Assembly (NCBI RefSeq): GCF_048264025.1
Contig: NZ_JBLXDN010000009.1
Location: 62,001 to 126,000, forward strand
Direction of reading: 5' to 3'
Length of the DNA: 64,000 nt
Origin: Nitrincola sp048264025
Lineage (GTDB): Bacteria; Pseudomonadota; Gammaproteobacteria; Pseudomonadales; Balneatricaceae
Shown in pieces: positions 37,068-44,621 of the stretch. Each line of letters begins with the position of its first letter. The stretch's first letter is position 1. The notes under the pieces are model-generated. The model was not told the origin of the DNA. It worked only from the letters and a program-made list of their open reading frames with translations, and did no database searches. Both the position numbers and the translations under genes were made by a program.

Positions 37068-37724
37068 TTAACCTTCGACTACTTCAGGTAAAGAAATAAG
37101 GGGCGGTAACTCGACACGGCCCTGGGCAAAAGCCACTACAGCCGGTATGAGTCGATCAAATGCTTCAAAGCCGTGGCTGCCGCCTGGTTGCACATAGTGC
37201 ACCGCGTGCTGGTATTTTTCCACTGCTTCACGGTAATCCAGTGTTTCATCCGCCGTTTGCACCAGCAACAGATAGCGTGACGGATCGCTTAGTTGCTCGA
37301 CACGTAGTGCTTGCAATTGTTTCAGGTGCTCTCGGGTCAAATGGTAGCGTTCATGGGTATAGATATTTTCGTTTTCGCCCAGCCAGTCTGCCAGCAGGCG
37401 ATCAGGGTTCACCGCCGGATTCACCAACACGCTGCGCAAGCGCGGCTGTTGCTCAGTCAGCCAGGTGCTATAGAATCCCCCCAGAGAACTGCCAATCAGG
37501 GTAATGTCACGATCCCAGGCCGCATCCATCAGCAAGCCTAGTTGGCGAACGGCCTCAGCGGGCCAGTGTGACAGGTTAGGTACCAGCAGATCAGCGGGAG
37601 CATCAGGCGCTGACAGATACTGTTGCAGTTGTTGTGCTTTCCAGGACTCAGGCGAGCTGTTAAAGCCGTGTACATAAATCAGCAGTGGCTTGTGCTTGGC
37701 ATTGGCTAAAGATACGGACCTCAT
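37068..37724 (-). CDS. yqiA: YqiA-like esterase (alpha/beta hydrolase)
   Basis: A 218-residue alpha/beta hydrolase of the YqiA/UPF0227 group, with the oxyanion-side motif LLIYVHGFNSSPESW, the nucleophile elbow GSSLGGFYS and the late histidine in PGGSHGFEAFD. E. coli YqiA hydrolyses short acyl esters in vitro. The start is the ATG at 37724 that overlaps the yqiB stop (ATGA). It is in the conserved context upstream of parE. Confidence 0.9.
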   Translation of the reverse strand: MRSVSLANAKHKPLLIYVHGFNSSPESWKAQQLQQYLSAPDAPADLLVPNLSHWPAEAVRQLGLLMDAAWDRDITLIGSSLGGFYSTWLTEQQPRLRSVLVNPAVNPDRLLADWLGENENIYTHERYHLTREHLKQLQALRVEQLSDPSRYLLLVQTADETLDYREAVEKYQHAVHYVQPGGSHGFEAFDRLIPAVVAFAQGRVELPPLISLPEVVEG

Positions 37725-38161
37725 GAAAACAGTACCTGCTCCTGTTCTTTTCCATAACGCAGGCACTGATTGAGCCACTCACTCAGATAGAGGTTCAACT
37801 GATGCTTTTCATCCGGCTGGTGCATATCCGGATTGGGGTAACCATAGACACCACTGAGTTGACGACGCCGGCGGGCACAGATCACCTCGGCCATACCGGC
37901 ATCATGGTAAAGACGGATCACCAGTTCGGGGGCTTCAAGCCAGCGCGACCCACCTGGCTGTGACTGACGCATAATCACCGTACTGGTATAACGAAACACT
38001 TCATCAACTTGCAGGGTCACACGTACCTGCTGTGCATTGTGACACAGGTCGAATTCTCGGCACATCGCCTCATGCTGCGGTAACAGCTTTAGCAAACGAG
38101 CATAGTTTCCCTGACAAATCGCCATCTGACGGGTCAGGTCGGGTACGTATTTACGCTTCAT
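37721..38161 (-). CDS. yqiB: DUF1249 (YqiB) family protein
   Basis: A 146-residue cytosolic protein of the YqiB family, seen in the N-terminal YVPDLTRQMAICQGNYARL and in the DAGMAEVICARRRRQLSGVY segment with its basic cluster. Function is not known; its steady place between nudF and yqiA supports a real gene. It overlaps nudF by 11 bases and yqiA by four. Confidence 0.9.
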   Translation of the reverse strand: MKRKYVPDLTRQMAICQGNYARLLKLLPQHEAMCREFDLCHNAQQVRVTLQVDEVFRYTSTVIMRQSQPGGSRWLEAPELVIRLYHDAGMAEVICARRRRQLSGVYGYPNPDMHQPDEKHQLNLYLSEWLNQCLRYGKEQEQVLFS

Positions 38162-38795
38162 CGTCTCTCTGCATTAACCCGACACCGCGTTCACGGATAC
38201 TCGGGTAGTTAAGCTTAAGCCACTGGACCGCGATGATGATCGCACCATTGTTCAACTGACCGGCATCAAGCAGTTCAAATACGGCGGGGACAGGTAATCG
38301 TAGCACACGAATATCTTCACCTTCATCGGCCAGACCATGCAAACCTTCAGCTGCGCTGGCATCAACAAAACCATACAGCAGATGAATCCATTCATCCATA
38401 CCACCAGGACTGGGTAGATATCCCATAATCGGGGTGATATGCTGTACCGCCAACCCGGCTTCTTCCAGGGTTTCCCGCTCGGCTACGGCTAGCGCTGTCT
38501 CATCAGCTTCAATCATACCGGCAACCAGTTCAAGTAACCAAGGGCCTCCCGGAGCGGCTAAGGCACCGGTACGAAACTGCTCTATCAACACCAGTTCTTC
38601 ACGCAGGGGATCTAGCAGCAATACCGCTACGGCATTGCCCCGGCGAAAAATTTCCCGTGTCACGGTTTCCTGACCGCCCTCAAAACGTGCATGCATGAGT
38701 TGCAACTTATGCATTTTGAAAAAACCATTATAGACACAATGATCTTCGTTAACTGTTACGTCTTGGCGTGTAAACGCTGGCTGCCAATGCTTCAT
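38151..38795 (-). CDS. nudF: ADP-ribose pyrophosphatase NudF
   Basis: A Nudix hydrolase that splits ADP-ribose to AMP and ribose-5-phosphate. The complete Nudix box starts at GMIEADETALAVAERETLEE and continues AGL. The FEGGQETVTREIFRRGNAVAVLLLDP beginning and EQFRTGALA are typical of the NudF group. The protein has 214 residues (E. coli 209). Its start overlaps the stop of the upstream GGDEF-EAL gene by four bases, an unusual junction that couples it to a signalling protein. Confidence 0.94.
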   Translation of the reverse strand: MKHWQPAFTRQDVTVNEDHCVYNGFFKMHKLQLMHARFEGGQETVTREIFRRGNAVAVLLLDPLREELVLIEQFRTGALAAPGGPWLLELVAGMIEADETALAVAERETLEEAGLAVQHITPIMGYLPSPGGMDEWIHLLYGFVDASAAEGLHGLADEGEDIRVLRLPVPAVFELLDAGQLNNGAIIIAVQWLKLNYPSIRERGVGLMQRDDEA

Positions 38796-41689
38796 ACTCC
38801 CTCCTGCTGTTCCAGTGCATTAAGCAGAAAATCTTCGGCAGATACCGGACGGCCAAACCAATAGCCCTGAAACCCAGTACAGTTAGCATCGAGTAAAAAG
38901 TCTCGTTGCGCCTGAGTTTCGACCCCTTCTGCCACAACCCAAAGTTTCAACTCGCTGGCCAGGCTGATAATGATACGCGTAATCGCCGCATCATTGGTAT
39001 CAGAGGGCAAACCATCAATAAAACACCGATCGATCTTCAACTGATCCAAGGGTAACTGTTTGATATAGGCTAGAGAAGAGTAACCCGTACCAAAATCATC
39101 CAAGGCGAAACCTATACCCTGCTGCTTCAGAAAGCGCATACGCTCAATGGCAAAGTCTATATCATCAATCAACAGACTTTCTGTCAATTCCAGTTTAAGC
39201 CGTTGTGGATTAATTGCATACTGAGATACCAACGCCAATAACTGATCGACAAAATCTGCTTGTTTGAACTGGTGCGTACTGATATTCACTGACAGGGTAA
39301 GGTCTCGGGTCTGCTCTCGCTTAGCCCAATCTGACAATTGCTGGCAGGCGGCTTCCAGCACCCAATGCCCCAAGGGCAAAATCAGACCGGAGGCTTCAGC
39401 GGCCGGAATAAATTCAACCGGACCGACCAACCCGCGTAGAGGATGCTCCCAGCGAATCAGTGCCTCTGCACCAATCAATTTTCCCACCGCATCGACTTGA
39501 GGCTGGTAGTAAAGCACGAGCTGCGCTTGCTCAATAGCCACACGCAACTCAGACTCCATCTGAGCCCTTGCCGAAATAGCTTCCTGCATGGCCGGATCAT
39601 AGAAATACAGGCGATTACGTCCCGCTTCCTTAGCTTTATACATCGCCAGATCGGCCTGTTTAAGCAAATCATCCGCCGCCACACTACCGTTAATCAGCGT
39701 GATACCAATACTCGGTGTGCTGTAATGAGACTGGCCTTCAAAGCGGTATTCCTGGCGCAGCGTATCGAGTATTTTATCGGCCACTTTACGCGCAATAGCG
39801 CCCGCTTCAGACTCATCAACACTCAGGCATCCCAGCATCACCACGAACTCATCGCCACCGAAACGGGCCACAGTATCCTCTTCACGGACGCAAAAACTCA
39901 CCCGGTGAGCAACCTGCTGCAACAACTGATCCCCGGTATCATGGCCAAGCGTATCATTGAGGGTCTTGAAGTTATCCAGATCAATAAACAACAAGGCACC
40001 ATAATCACGATTGCGCTCATTGCGTCGCTGCTGCAGCTCTAACCGGTCAATTAGCAGACGTCGGTTTGCCAGCCCCGTCAGGGCATCATAAAAAGCCAGA
40101 TGGCGGATTTTATCTTCCATCGCTTTACGTTCGGTAATATCGGTAGAAATACCACACAGGCCATAGACCTGACCGGTATCACTTCGCAGCGGCAATTTCA
40201 CCGTCATAAAGACATGGTTGTTACCATTAACGCGCAGAGTACGCACCTCTTCGGTTGCCACCCGCTGTGCATGCTGAATGACTCTGATATCATCTTCAGC
40301 CGTCTGCGCTGCAGAATCTGCATCAAAAAAAGCCGTATCTGACTGGCCCAATATCTGTTCAACCGGCAAGCCCAATAACTGTTCCATATTTCGGTTTACA
40401 TAGGAGTAACGATAGCCGGTATCCTTAATAAAAATATACGCCTCTACACTGTTCAATATAGTTGCCAAATTATTTTCACTGCGACTCAGTTCGGAGGCTT
40501 TATCTCTAAGCGCCTTGCGTTGAGCATCCAGCTCAGCATGATAAGCTTTAAACAGCCGAGACGACCAACGGGAAAATAACAGTGATCCCATCAATGCCAC
40601 GATCAGCGAAAAGGCGATGGCTATCAGATAGGTTTGCCAGGAATGGGTTGCCAAGGACTCAAAAGCCTGCACTTCATCCTGCAGCATACCCTTGACTTCA
40701 TCTTCAAAAATGGTCGCTATAAGTATCCAGTCCCAGTGCCCGGCCGGTTCAACCAGAGCCGTTTTCCAGGCCGAATTGCCGGTGTCTGGATCAGGCCAGA
40801 GATAGCGCATGAACCCACCGCCCTGTTCAGCAATCTCAAGCATCTGGCTGATTGCTTGCTGTTCCAGCTCAACATGCTGTTCGAATGCCTGCTGTTCCAG
40901 GTGTGCGCTGTCAATCGACAGCAACACCTTTCCAGTTGAGTTAATGATAGCCGTGTAGCCTGTCTCTCCAATACGACGGCCACGTATCTGCTGAAGTATT
41001 TGCTGTTGCTGCAAAAGCTCCCACTCATAGGTGTAATCGCCAGCACCGATTAGCCAATCATAGGGCTCGAAATGGCGCACATAAGCCAACTTATCAGCCA
41101 TTGCATTGGGGTTATCCGGCCGGTACCAACGATAGGCAGAAAAGCCCTCGCCTACCGGTTGACGTGCCGCATCAATCAGCCCCTGCATAATGAAATGGCC
41201 GGTATCATCCTGATTATCCGGCAGCAACTGTCCTTCAAAATGCGGCGCTGTCGGCAAAAGTACAAACCGGCCAGTCATCTCGTCTACAAAGTAATAGCCA
41301 CGGCCATTAAAGAAACGCATCGGCCGAAGTGCTTCTGTTATCAGCCGCTGCACTTCAGCTTCGGACTGCTCACCCTGTTGCTGCCGATAAAGTGCATCCG
41401 CCATCTCCCAGGCCATATTCACTACCTCTACCAAACGTTGACGCAACAAGGTTTCTGTTTGAGACTGGGTATAGGCAATGGATGACTTGACCGCTTGCAT
41501 CTCTCGCCGCAAGCGCTCCTGCAACTGGCGAAATGACGACGTTTCTATGCGTTGAATGGAAGCATTATGCTCAGCAATTTTCTGCCAGGTAAAGAAGCCA
41601 GACAGGATGAGTGTCAGCAGTGTAACAATCAGCAGCGTGCCTACAAGATGCAGACGCGGCAAGGTACGGGATTTTTTTGACAGCTGCAT
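38792..41689 (-). CDS. Membrane dCache-PAS-GGDEF-EAL cyclic-di-GMP protein
   Basis: A 965-residue sensor. Residues 15-33 and about 353-373 are membrane helices that bracket a periplasmic Cache-type region with two lobes (GYYFVDEMTGRFVLLPTAP and GYTAIINSTGKVLLSIDS). A PAS domain follows at about 405-525, then GGDEF (611-615) with an I-site RxxD (602-605), then EAL (E742) with DDFGTGYSSLAYIKQLPLDQ. Both catalytic signatures are intact, so it could make and degrade c-di-GMP, with feedback by the I-site. It overlaps nudF by four bases and probably heads that operon. The signal is unknown. Confidence 0.93.
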   Translation of the reverse strand: MQLSKKSRTLPRLHLVGTLLIVTLLTLILSGFFTWQKIAEHNASIQRIETSSFRQLQERLRREMQAVKSSIAYTQSQTETLLRQRLVEVVNMAWEMADALYRQQQGEQSEAEVQRLITEALRPMRFFNGRGYYFVDEMTGRFVLLPTAPHFEGQLLPDNQDDTGHFIMQGLIDAARQPVGEGFSAYRWYRPDNPNAMADKLAYVRHFEPYDWLIGAGDYTYEWELLQQQQILQQIRGRRIGETGYTAIINSTGKVLLSIDSAHLEQQAFEQHVELEQQAISQMLEIAEQGGGFMRYLWPDPDTGNSAWKTALVEPAGHWDWILIATIFEDEVKGMLQDEVQAFESLATHSWQTYLIAIAFSLIVALMGSLLFSRWSSRLFKAYHAELDAQRKALRDKASELSRSENNLATILNSVEAYIFIKDTGYRYSYVNRNMEQLLGLPVEQILGQSDTAFFDADSAAQTAEDDIRVIQHAQRVATEEVRTLRVNGNNHVFMTVKLPLRSDTGQVYGLCGISTDITERKAMEDKIRHLAFYDALTGLANRRLLIDRLELQQRRNERNRDYGALLFIDLDNFKTLNDTLGHDTGDQLLQQVAHRVSFCVREEDTVARFGGDEFVVMLGCLSVDESEAGAIARKVADKILDTLRQEYRFEGQSHYSTPSIGITLINGSVAADDLLKQADLAMYKAKEAGRNRLYFYDPAMQEAISARAQMESELRVAIEQAQLVLYYQPQVDAVGKLIGAEALIRWEHPLRGLVGPVEFIPAAEASGLILPLGHWVLEAACQQLSDWAKREQTRDLTLSVNISTHQFKQADFVDQLLALVSQYAINPQRLKLELTESLLIDDIDFAIERMRFLKQQGIGFALDDFGTGYSSLAYIKQLPLDQLKIDRCFIDGLPSDTNDAAITRIIISLASELKLWVVAEGVETQAQRDFLLDANCTGFQGYWFGRPVSAEDFLLNALEQQEGV

Positions 41690-42191
41690 ACTTCACCAAC
41701 CGACGCTAACAACAAAGCGCAGCATCATAAGCTTTTATGGCAATGCTGACCAGACGGGAGGTTTCAACCTCTCACACTTTCCTTAGACGGTCCTTGCGAG
41801 TACAGCTACAGCAGTGTTAAAGTTTCCAAAGCATAGGAAGTAAGTATGCTGCAGTGTTAACGAAATAAGATCAGACACACTGTAAACAAGGATCGGCTAT
41901 AAGGACGCTATATGCCAAGGACTCACTTAATATTGGTCACCCGCAAATGGGGGAACTGGCCAATCTACAATCAACGTATTTTCTATTCATGATACCTCAC
42001 CCCGACATGGGAAAATCAACTGTGGTTACTCTAATAGTAATTACCTGTTGAAAGAGGACAGCCATAGCGAATTGTTGAATGGGTTTAAAGTCTGAAATGG
42101 GTAACCGCATCAGCAAACCTAAGTCTTAGCAGATATCCGCCTTTGCCTCATTTATATAAAAATAAGTGTATAAAAGGAGTAATTCAGCTTA
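41690..42191. other. Gene-free, AT-richer 502-bp stretch
   Basis: No gene of 60 or more codons can be supported here. The right part becomes AT-rich (atttatataaaaataagtg), and aaaaggag precedes the lipoprotein gene at 42192. A 10-base direct repeat and an inverted repeat lie at 41811-41860. A 26-codon reading frame with an aagga site begins at 41912 but has no other support. Confidence 0.6.
41811..41860. repeat. Direct repeat gcagtgttaa flanking a small inverted repeat
   Basis: The decamer gcagtgttaa occurs at 41811-41820 and again at 41851-41860, exactly 40 bases apart. Between them is a 6-bp inverted repeat (agcata / tatgct). The exact spacing is about four helical turns, so a protein-binding site is possible, but chance cannot be excluded. 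Confidence 0.3.
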
Positions 42192-42635
42192 ATGTTTCTG
42201 ATTGGTTCGCATTACACTCGACTGATTTCTTTTAGTCTGTGGGTGATCATGATTCTAATCATAGCGGGTTGTTCGCTATCCACGAATTACTCTGGGCCTC
42301 CTATTGACTTAATCCTGGAGAATGTCAATTCAACAGATGAAACCGTCGTTTTGGAAGTCGAAGGAATGACCAAAGTCCAAGAGGATGATTCTTATGCAAC
42401 GTGGAAAATCAACGCAACTGTTGTTAAATCTTTCAAAGGGAAACTTACCTCAGGAGAAAATATCGAATATTTTCGAACTGTAGAAACTGACCTTGAAACA
42501 ATGCAACAAGGAAGCCGCCATCTTGTCAGTTTCGTTTGGAAAGGGAACCATCTTATCATTCCCGATGTAGGCTATCACTTTGAGTCTTCTCTACAATTGG
42601 AAAAACACCTTACAGCCGCTCTTCAGTCACCCTAA
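42192..42635 (+). CDS. Orphan lipoprotein of unknown function
   Basis: A 147-residue predicted lipoprotein, not recognised. A signal peptide of about 26 residues ends in the lipobox LIIAGC (C27); the rest looks like a beta-rich domain (ETVVLEVEGMTKVQEDDSY, then NATVVKSFKGKLTSGENIEYF). aaaaggag lies upstream of the ATG. The gene and its surroundings are AT-richer than the rest of the window, which suggests recent acquisition. An alternative frame stays open past its stop to 42762, so a frameshift near the 3' end is conceivable but not shown. Confidence 0.6.
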   Translation: MFLIGSHYTRLISFSLWVIMILIIAGCSLSTNYSGPPIDLILENVNSTDETVVLEVEGMTKVQEDDSYATWKINATVVKSFKGKLTSGENIEYFRTVETDLETMQQGSRHLVSFVWKGNHLIIPDVGYHFESSLQLEKHLTAALQSP

Positions 42636-42750
42636 CACTCAAGTTTTGAAGCTCACATGGCACCTTTATTTTCATAGCCAGACAACCAAACCATGGAGGA
42701 TCTATATAAAAGATGACATAAATAGTAAAGCCCTATATGAGTTTATCAGG

Positions 42751-43602
42751 TCAAACAGCTGAAAAATTTCGTAACTGCTGAATTTCTTCAGGCCAGATGG
42801 CTGGCTCAATGGTTTCTAGTATCAAGGGCATGCGTTGAAAACGTGGATCCTGTAGCAGGTACTCGAATACCGGCCAGCCAATTTCGCCCTGCCCCAGTGA
42901 GTGGTGGCGATCAATACGACTTCCCAAGCCGCCCTTGGAGTCATTCAGATGCATTGCCTTCAAATAGGAAAACCCCACCAGTCGTTCAAACTCAGCAAAG
43001 GTTTGCTCACAGGCTTCAGGGGTGCGCAGATCATAACCAGCCGCAAAGATATGACAAGTATCGATGCAAACGCCGATCCGCGTTTTATCTGTGACCTGCT
43101 CTATGATTTCTGCCAGATGCTCGAAACGATTGCCCAAATTACTTCCCTGGCCAGCGGTTGCCTCTAGTACCGCCGTCACACCCTCAGTCTGATCCAAGGC
43201 CTGGTTGATTGATTCTGCTATCCGGGTCAGACATTCCGACTCACTGATTTCACGCAGGTGACTGCCGGGATGAAAATTCAACCAGACCAGCCCCAGCTGT
43301 TTACAGCGCTGTATTTCATCCACAAAAGCCGCCCGTGATTTAGCCAGCGCCTCGGCATCAGGGTGCCCGAGGTTAATCAGATAGCTATCATGCGGCAGCA
43401 CCTGCTCTGGACTAAAACCATACTGAGCACAGCGCTGCTTAAAGGCGGAGATACTGGTTTCAGTTAAGGGTTTGGCGTCCCAGCGGCGCTGATTTTTGGT
43501 AAACAGAGCAAAGGCATTAGCCCCGATGGCCTGCGCATTCTCAGGTGCATTTTCAACACCCCCTGAGGCGCTGACATGCGCGCCGATCCAGTACTCACTC
43601 AC
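42751..43602 (-). CDS. nfo: Endonuclease IV (AP endonuclease)
   Basis: Cleaves DNA 5' to abasic sites and removes blocking 3' ends in base excision repair. The TIM-barrel zinc motifs are all there: ATAGQGSNLG, CIDTCHIFAAGYD, and HLNDSKGGLGSRIDRHHSLG, ending near PLILET. The length is 283 residues (E. coli 285). The start codon is GTG at 43602 with caggag six bases upstream. It follows the glutaredoxin-like gene on the same strand. Confidence 0.96.
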   Translation of the reverse strand: MSEYWIGAHVSASGGVENAPENAQAIGANAFALFTKNQRRWDAKPLTETSISAFKQRCAQYGFSPEQVLPHDSYLINLGHPDAEALAKSRAAFVDEIQRCKQLGLVWLNFHPGSHLREISESECLTRIAESINQALDQTEGVTAVLEATAGQGSNLGNRFEHLAEIIEQVTDKTRIGVCIDTCHIFAAGYDLRTPEACEQTFAEFERLVGFSYLKAMHLNDSKGGLGSRIDRHHSLGQGEIGWPVFEYLLQDPRFQRMPLILETIEPAIWPEEIQQLRNFSAV

Positions 43603-43654
43603 AAAAATCTCCTGTCACCTGGATGTTGATTACACTGACCTGGTAAATAGCCTA

Positions 43655-44020
43655 TTAGCCAAAACGTTGTTCAAGGTACGTATTGATAGCCGCTGATTCG
43701 TACAACCAGGTAACCCGGTCAGCTTCTTCAATCCGCAGACAAGGCACCTGAATTTTGCCACCCTGCTGTTGCAGTTCCTCACGTGCCTGTGGATCATTCT
43801 TGGCGTCACGTAAAGCCACATTCAGATTCAGTCGGTGCATTGAGCGACGGGTTTTTACACAAAACGGGCAGGCATGGAACTGATACAGGGCCAACTTCTG
43901 TGTGGCCTGGTCAACCTCAGCTTGCAACTCAGCCGGACGAGGCATCTTGCGAGGACGGGTAATAAAGTCGATAAAGATAATCAAATTTCCCAAGCCATTG
44001 CGTAACGCTTTTACTAACAT
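43655..44020 (-). CDS. Glutaredoxin-like/GST N-terminal domain protein
   Basis: A 121-residue protein with a short N-terminal amphipathic helix (LVKALRNGLGNLIIFIDFI) then a thioredoxin-fold glutaredoxin domain with the active-site CPFC (FHACPFCVKTRRSM) and a cis-proline region IQVPCLRIE, close to GST N-terminal domains and to the GrxC-like YbjN-type small proteins. It likely reduces disulfides with glutathione; the helix may place it at the membrane. It is 52 bases upstream of nfo and downstream of the repeat-bearing region. Confidence 0.8.
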   Translation of the reverse strand: MLVKALRNGLGNLIIFIDFITRPRKMPRPAELQAEVDQATQKLALYQFHACPFCVKTRRSMHRLNLNVALRDAKNDPQAREELQQQGGKIQVPCLRIEEADRVTWLYESAAINTYLEQRFG

Positions 44021-44142
44021 AATCGTCTCACCTGCCGTTAAATCGAAGGCGCAGAGTTTAACAGAATCTGGTGGTTTTAGCAGGCAAACCGAGGCTCATC
44101 CAGGGTAATCTCACTATCTTGCACTCATAACAACGTGGCTTA

Positions 44143-44252
44143 GAGGGCCAATGGGATCGGGTCTGTCTGACTCGCCGTAAACCCATCCCTGGGGGCTCCA
44201 GCGCGCCATCCATGGCGCACAGGGTCAGCCACATCCGATCCCATCAGCCCTC
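44143..44252 (-). repeat. Long-hairpin interspersed repeat, copy 1
   Basis: An 18-bp inverted repeat with two mismatches (44143-44160 against 44235-44252) encloses a core with a second perfect hairpin, gcgccat-cc-atggcgc, at about 44203-44218, followed on the reverse strand by a gagc, ggatggg, gcgagtc string. The same order of core motifs appears in copy 2 in the opposite orientation, although the outer arms differ. Cores of this kind (aaacccatccctgggggctc) are, from memory, scattered through many marine gammaproteobacterial and pseudomonad genomes, so I treat it as a non-coding interspersed repeat. Confidence 0.6.
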
Positions 44253-44391
44253 ACCAACTTGAGTGCCAGCGTAAAGCCGGTTTCAAACTGCCACTTGCCA
44301 AAGCTCTTTGCCATATCTCCGAATCATGGGCTTAATTCGGTTTTCCATGCCATACGGTGATGTTTATCCTGAAACTGGCACAGGGCTGTGG

Positions 44392-44501
44392 GCGGGGTGG
44401 TGGTATCGCTTTGGTGAGACCGTCTGCCACCAGGACGGTGGCAGCCGAGCGGTCATGGATGACGAAAAGCGTGTCACACCAAAGCGATACCACTACCCCG
44501 C
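44392..44501 (+). repeat. Long-hairpin interspersed repeat, copy 2
   Basis: A 25-bp inverted repeat with one mismatch (44392-44416 against 44477-44501) surrounds an inner hairpin tgccacc-agga-cggtggca (about 44424-44442) and then gccgagc, ggatgac, gcgtgtc. The string aligns with the reverse complement of copy 1 in spacing and conserved words, so both belong to one class of element. The full length (110 bases) equals that of copy 1. Confidence 0.6.
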
Positions 44502-44540
44502 GTGGCACTACAACAGCGTAATGCCAACAGAAAAGCCAGA

Positions 44541-44561
44541 AAAAGGGTACTGACCCCTTTT
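44541..44561. repeat. Short aaaaggg/ccctttt palindrome
   Basis: A perfect 7-bp inverted repeat, aaaaggg at 44541-44547 and ccctttt at 44555-44561, around tactgac. Sequences of this form are typical of small dispersed palindromes linked with Y1-type (REP-associated) transposases, but no such transposase is in the window. It could also add to termination downstream of ahpF. Confidence 0.4.
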
Positions 44562-44596
44562 AAAAGAAAAAGCCCGGAAGACTGGGCAACCGGGCT
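44561..44596 (-). terminator. Rho-independent terminator of ahpCF
   Basis: On the minus strand an agcccgg...ccgggct hairpin (44571-44577 with 44590-44596) is followed by a T-rich run (complement of 44562-44570), 25 bases past the ahpF stop. This is a standard intrinsic terminator for the ahpC-ahpF transcript. Confidence 0.85.
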
Positions 44597-44621
44597 ATAA
44601 AGGGGGGGAACGCTGTTACGA

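Larger units (their letters stand above)
44021..44621. other. Gene-free 601-bp region with paired hairpin repeats
   Basis: No coding sequence is supported. The region holds two long inverted-repeat elements (44143-44252 and 44392-44501), a 7-bp palindrome of the aaaaggg/ccctttt type (44541-44561) and the ahpF terminator (44561-44596). About 130 bases of unassigned sequence lie between the elements. Confidence 0.8.

Noticed and set aside
41912..41992. 26-codon reading frame with an aagga site upstream
   Set aside because: Too short and without homology or context to support it; one suitable ribosome-site match in 500 bases is expected by chance.
42580..42762. Alternative frame running past the orphan lipoprotein stop
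   Set aside because: It has no start or ribosome site of its own and overlaps both neighbours; kept only as a possible frameshift note.
44143..44501. Possible integron attC sites
   Set aside because: Despite palindromic form, there are no core GTTRRRY-type ends and no integrase or cassette genes nearby.
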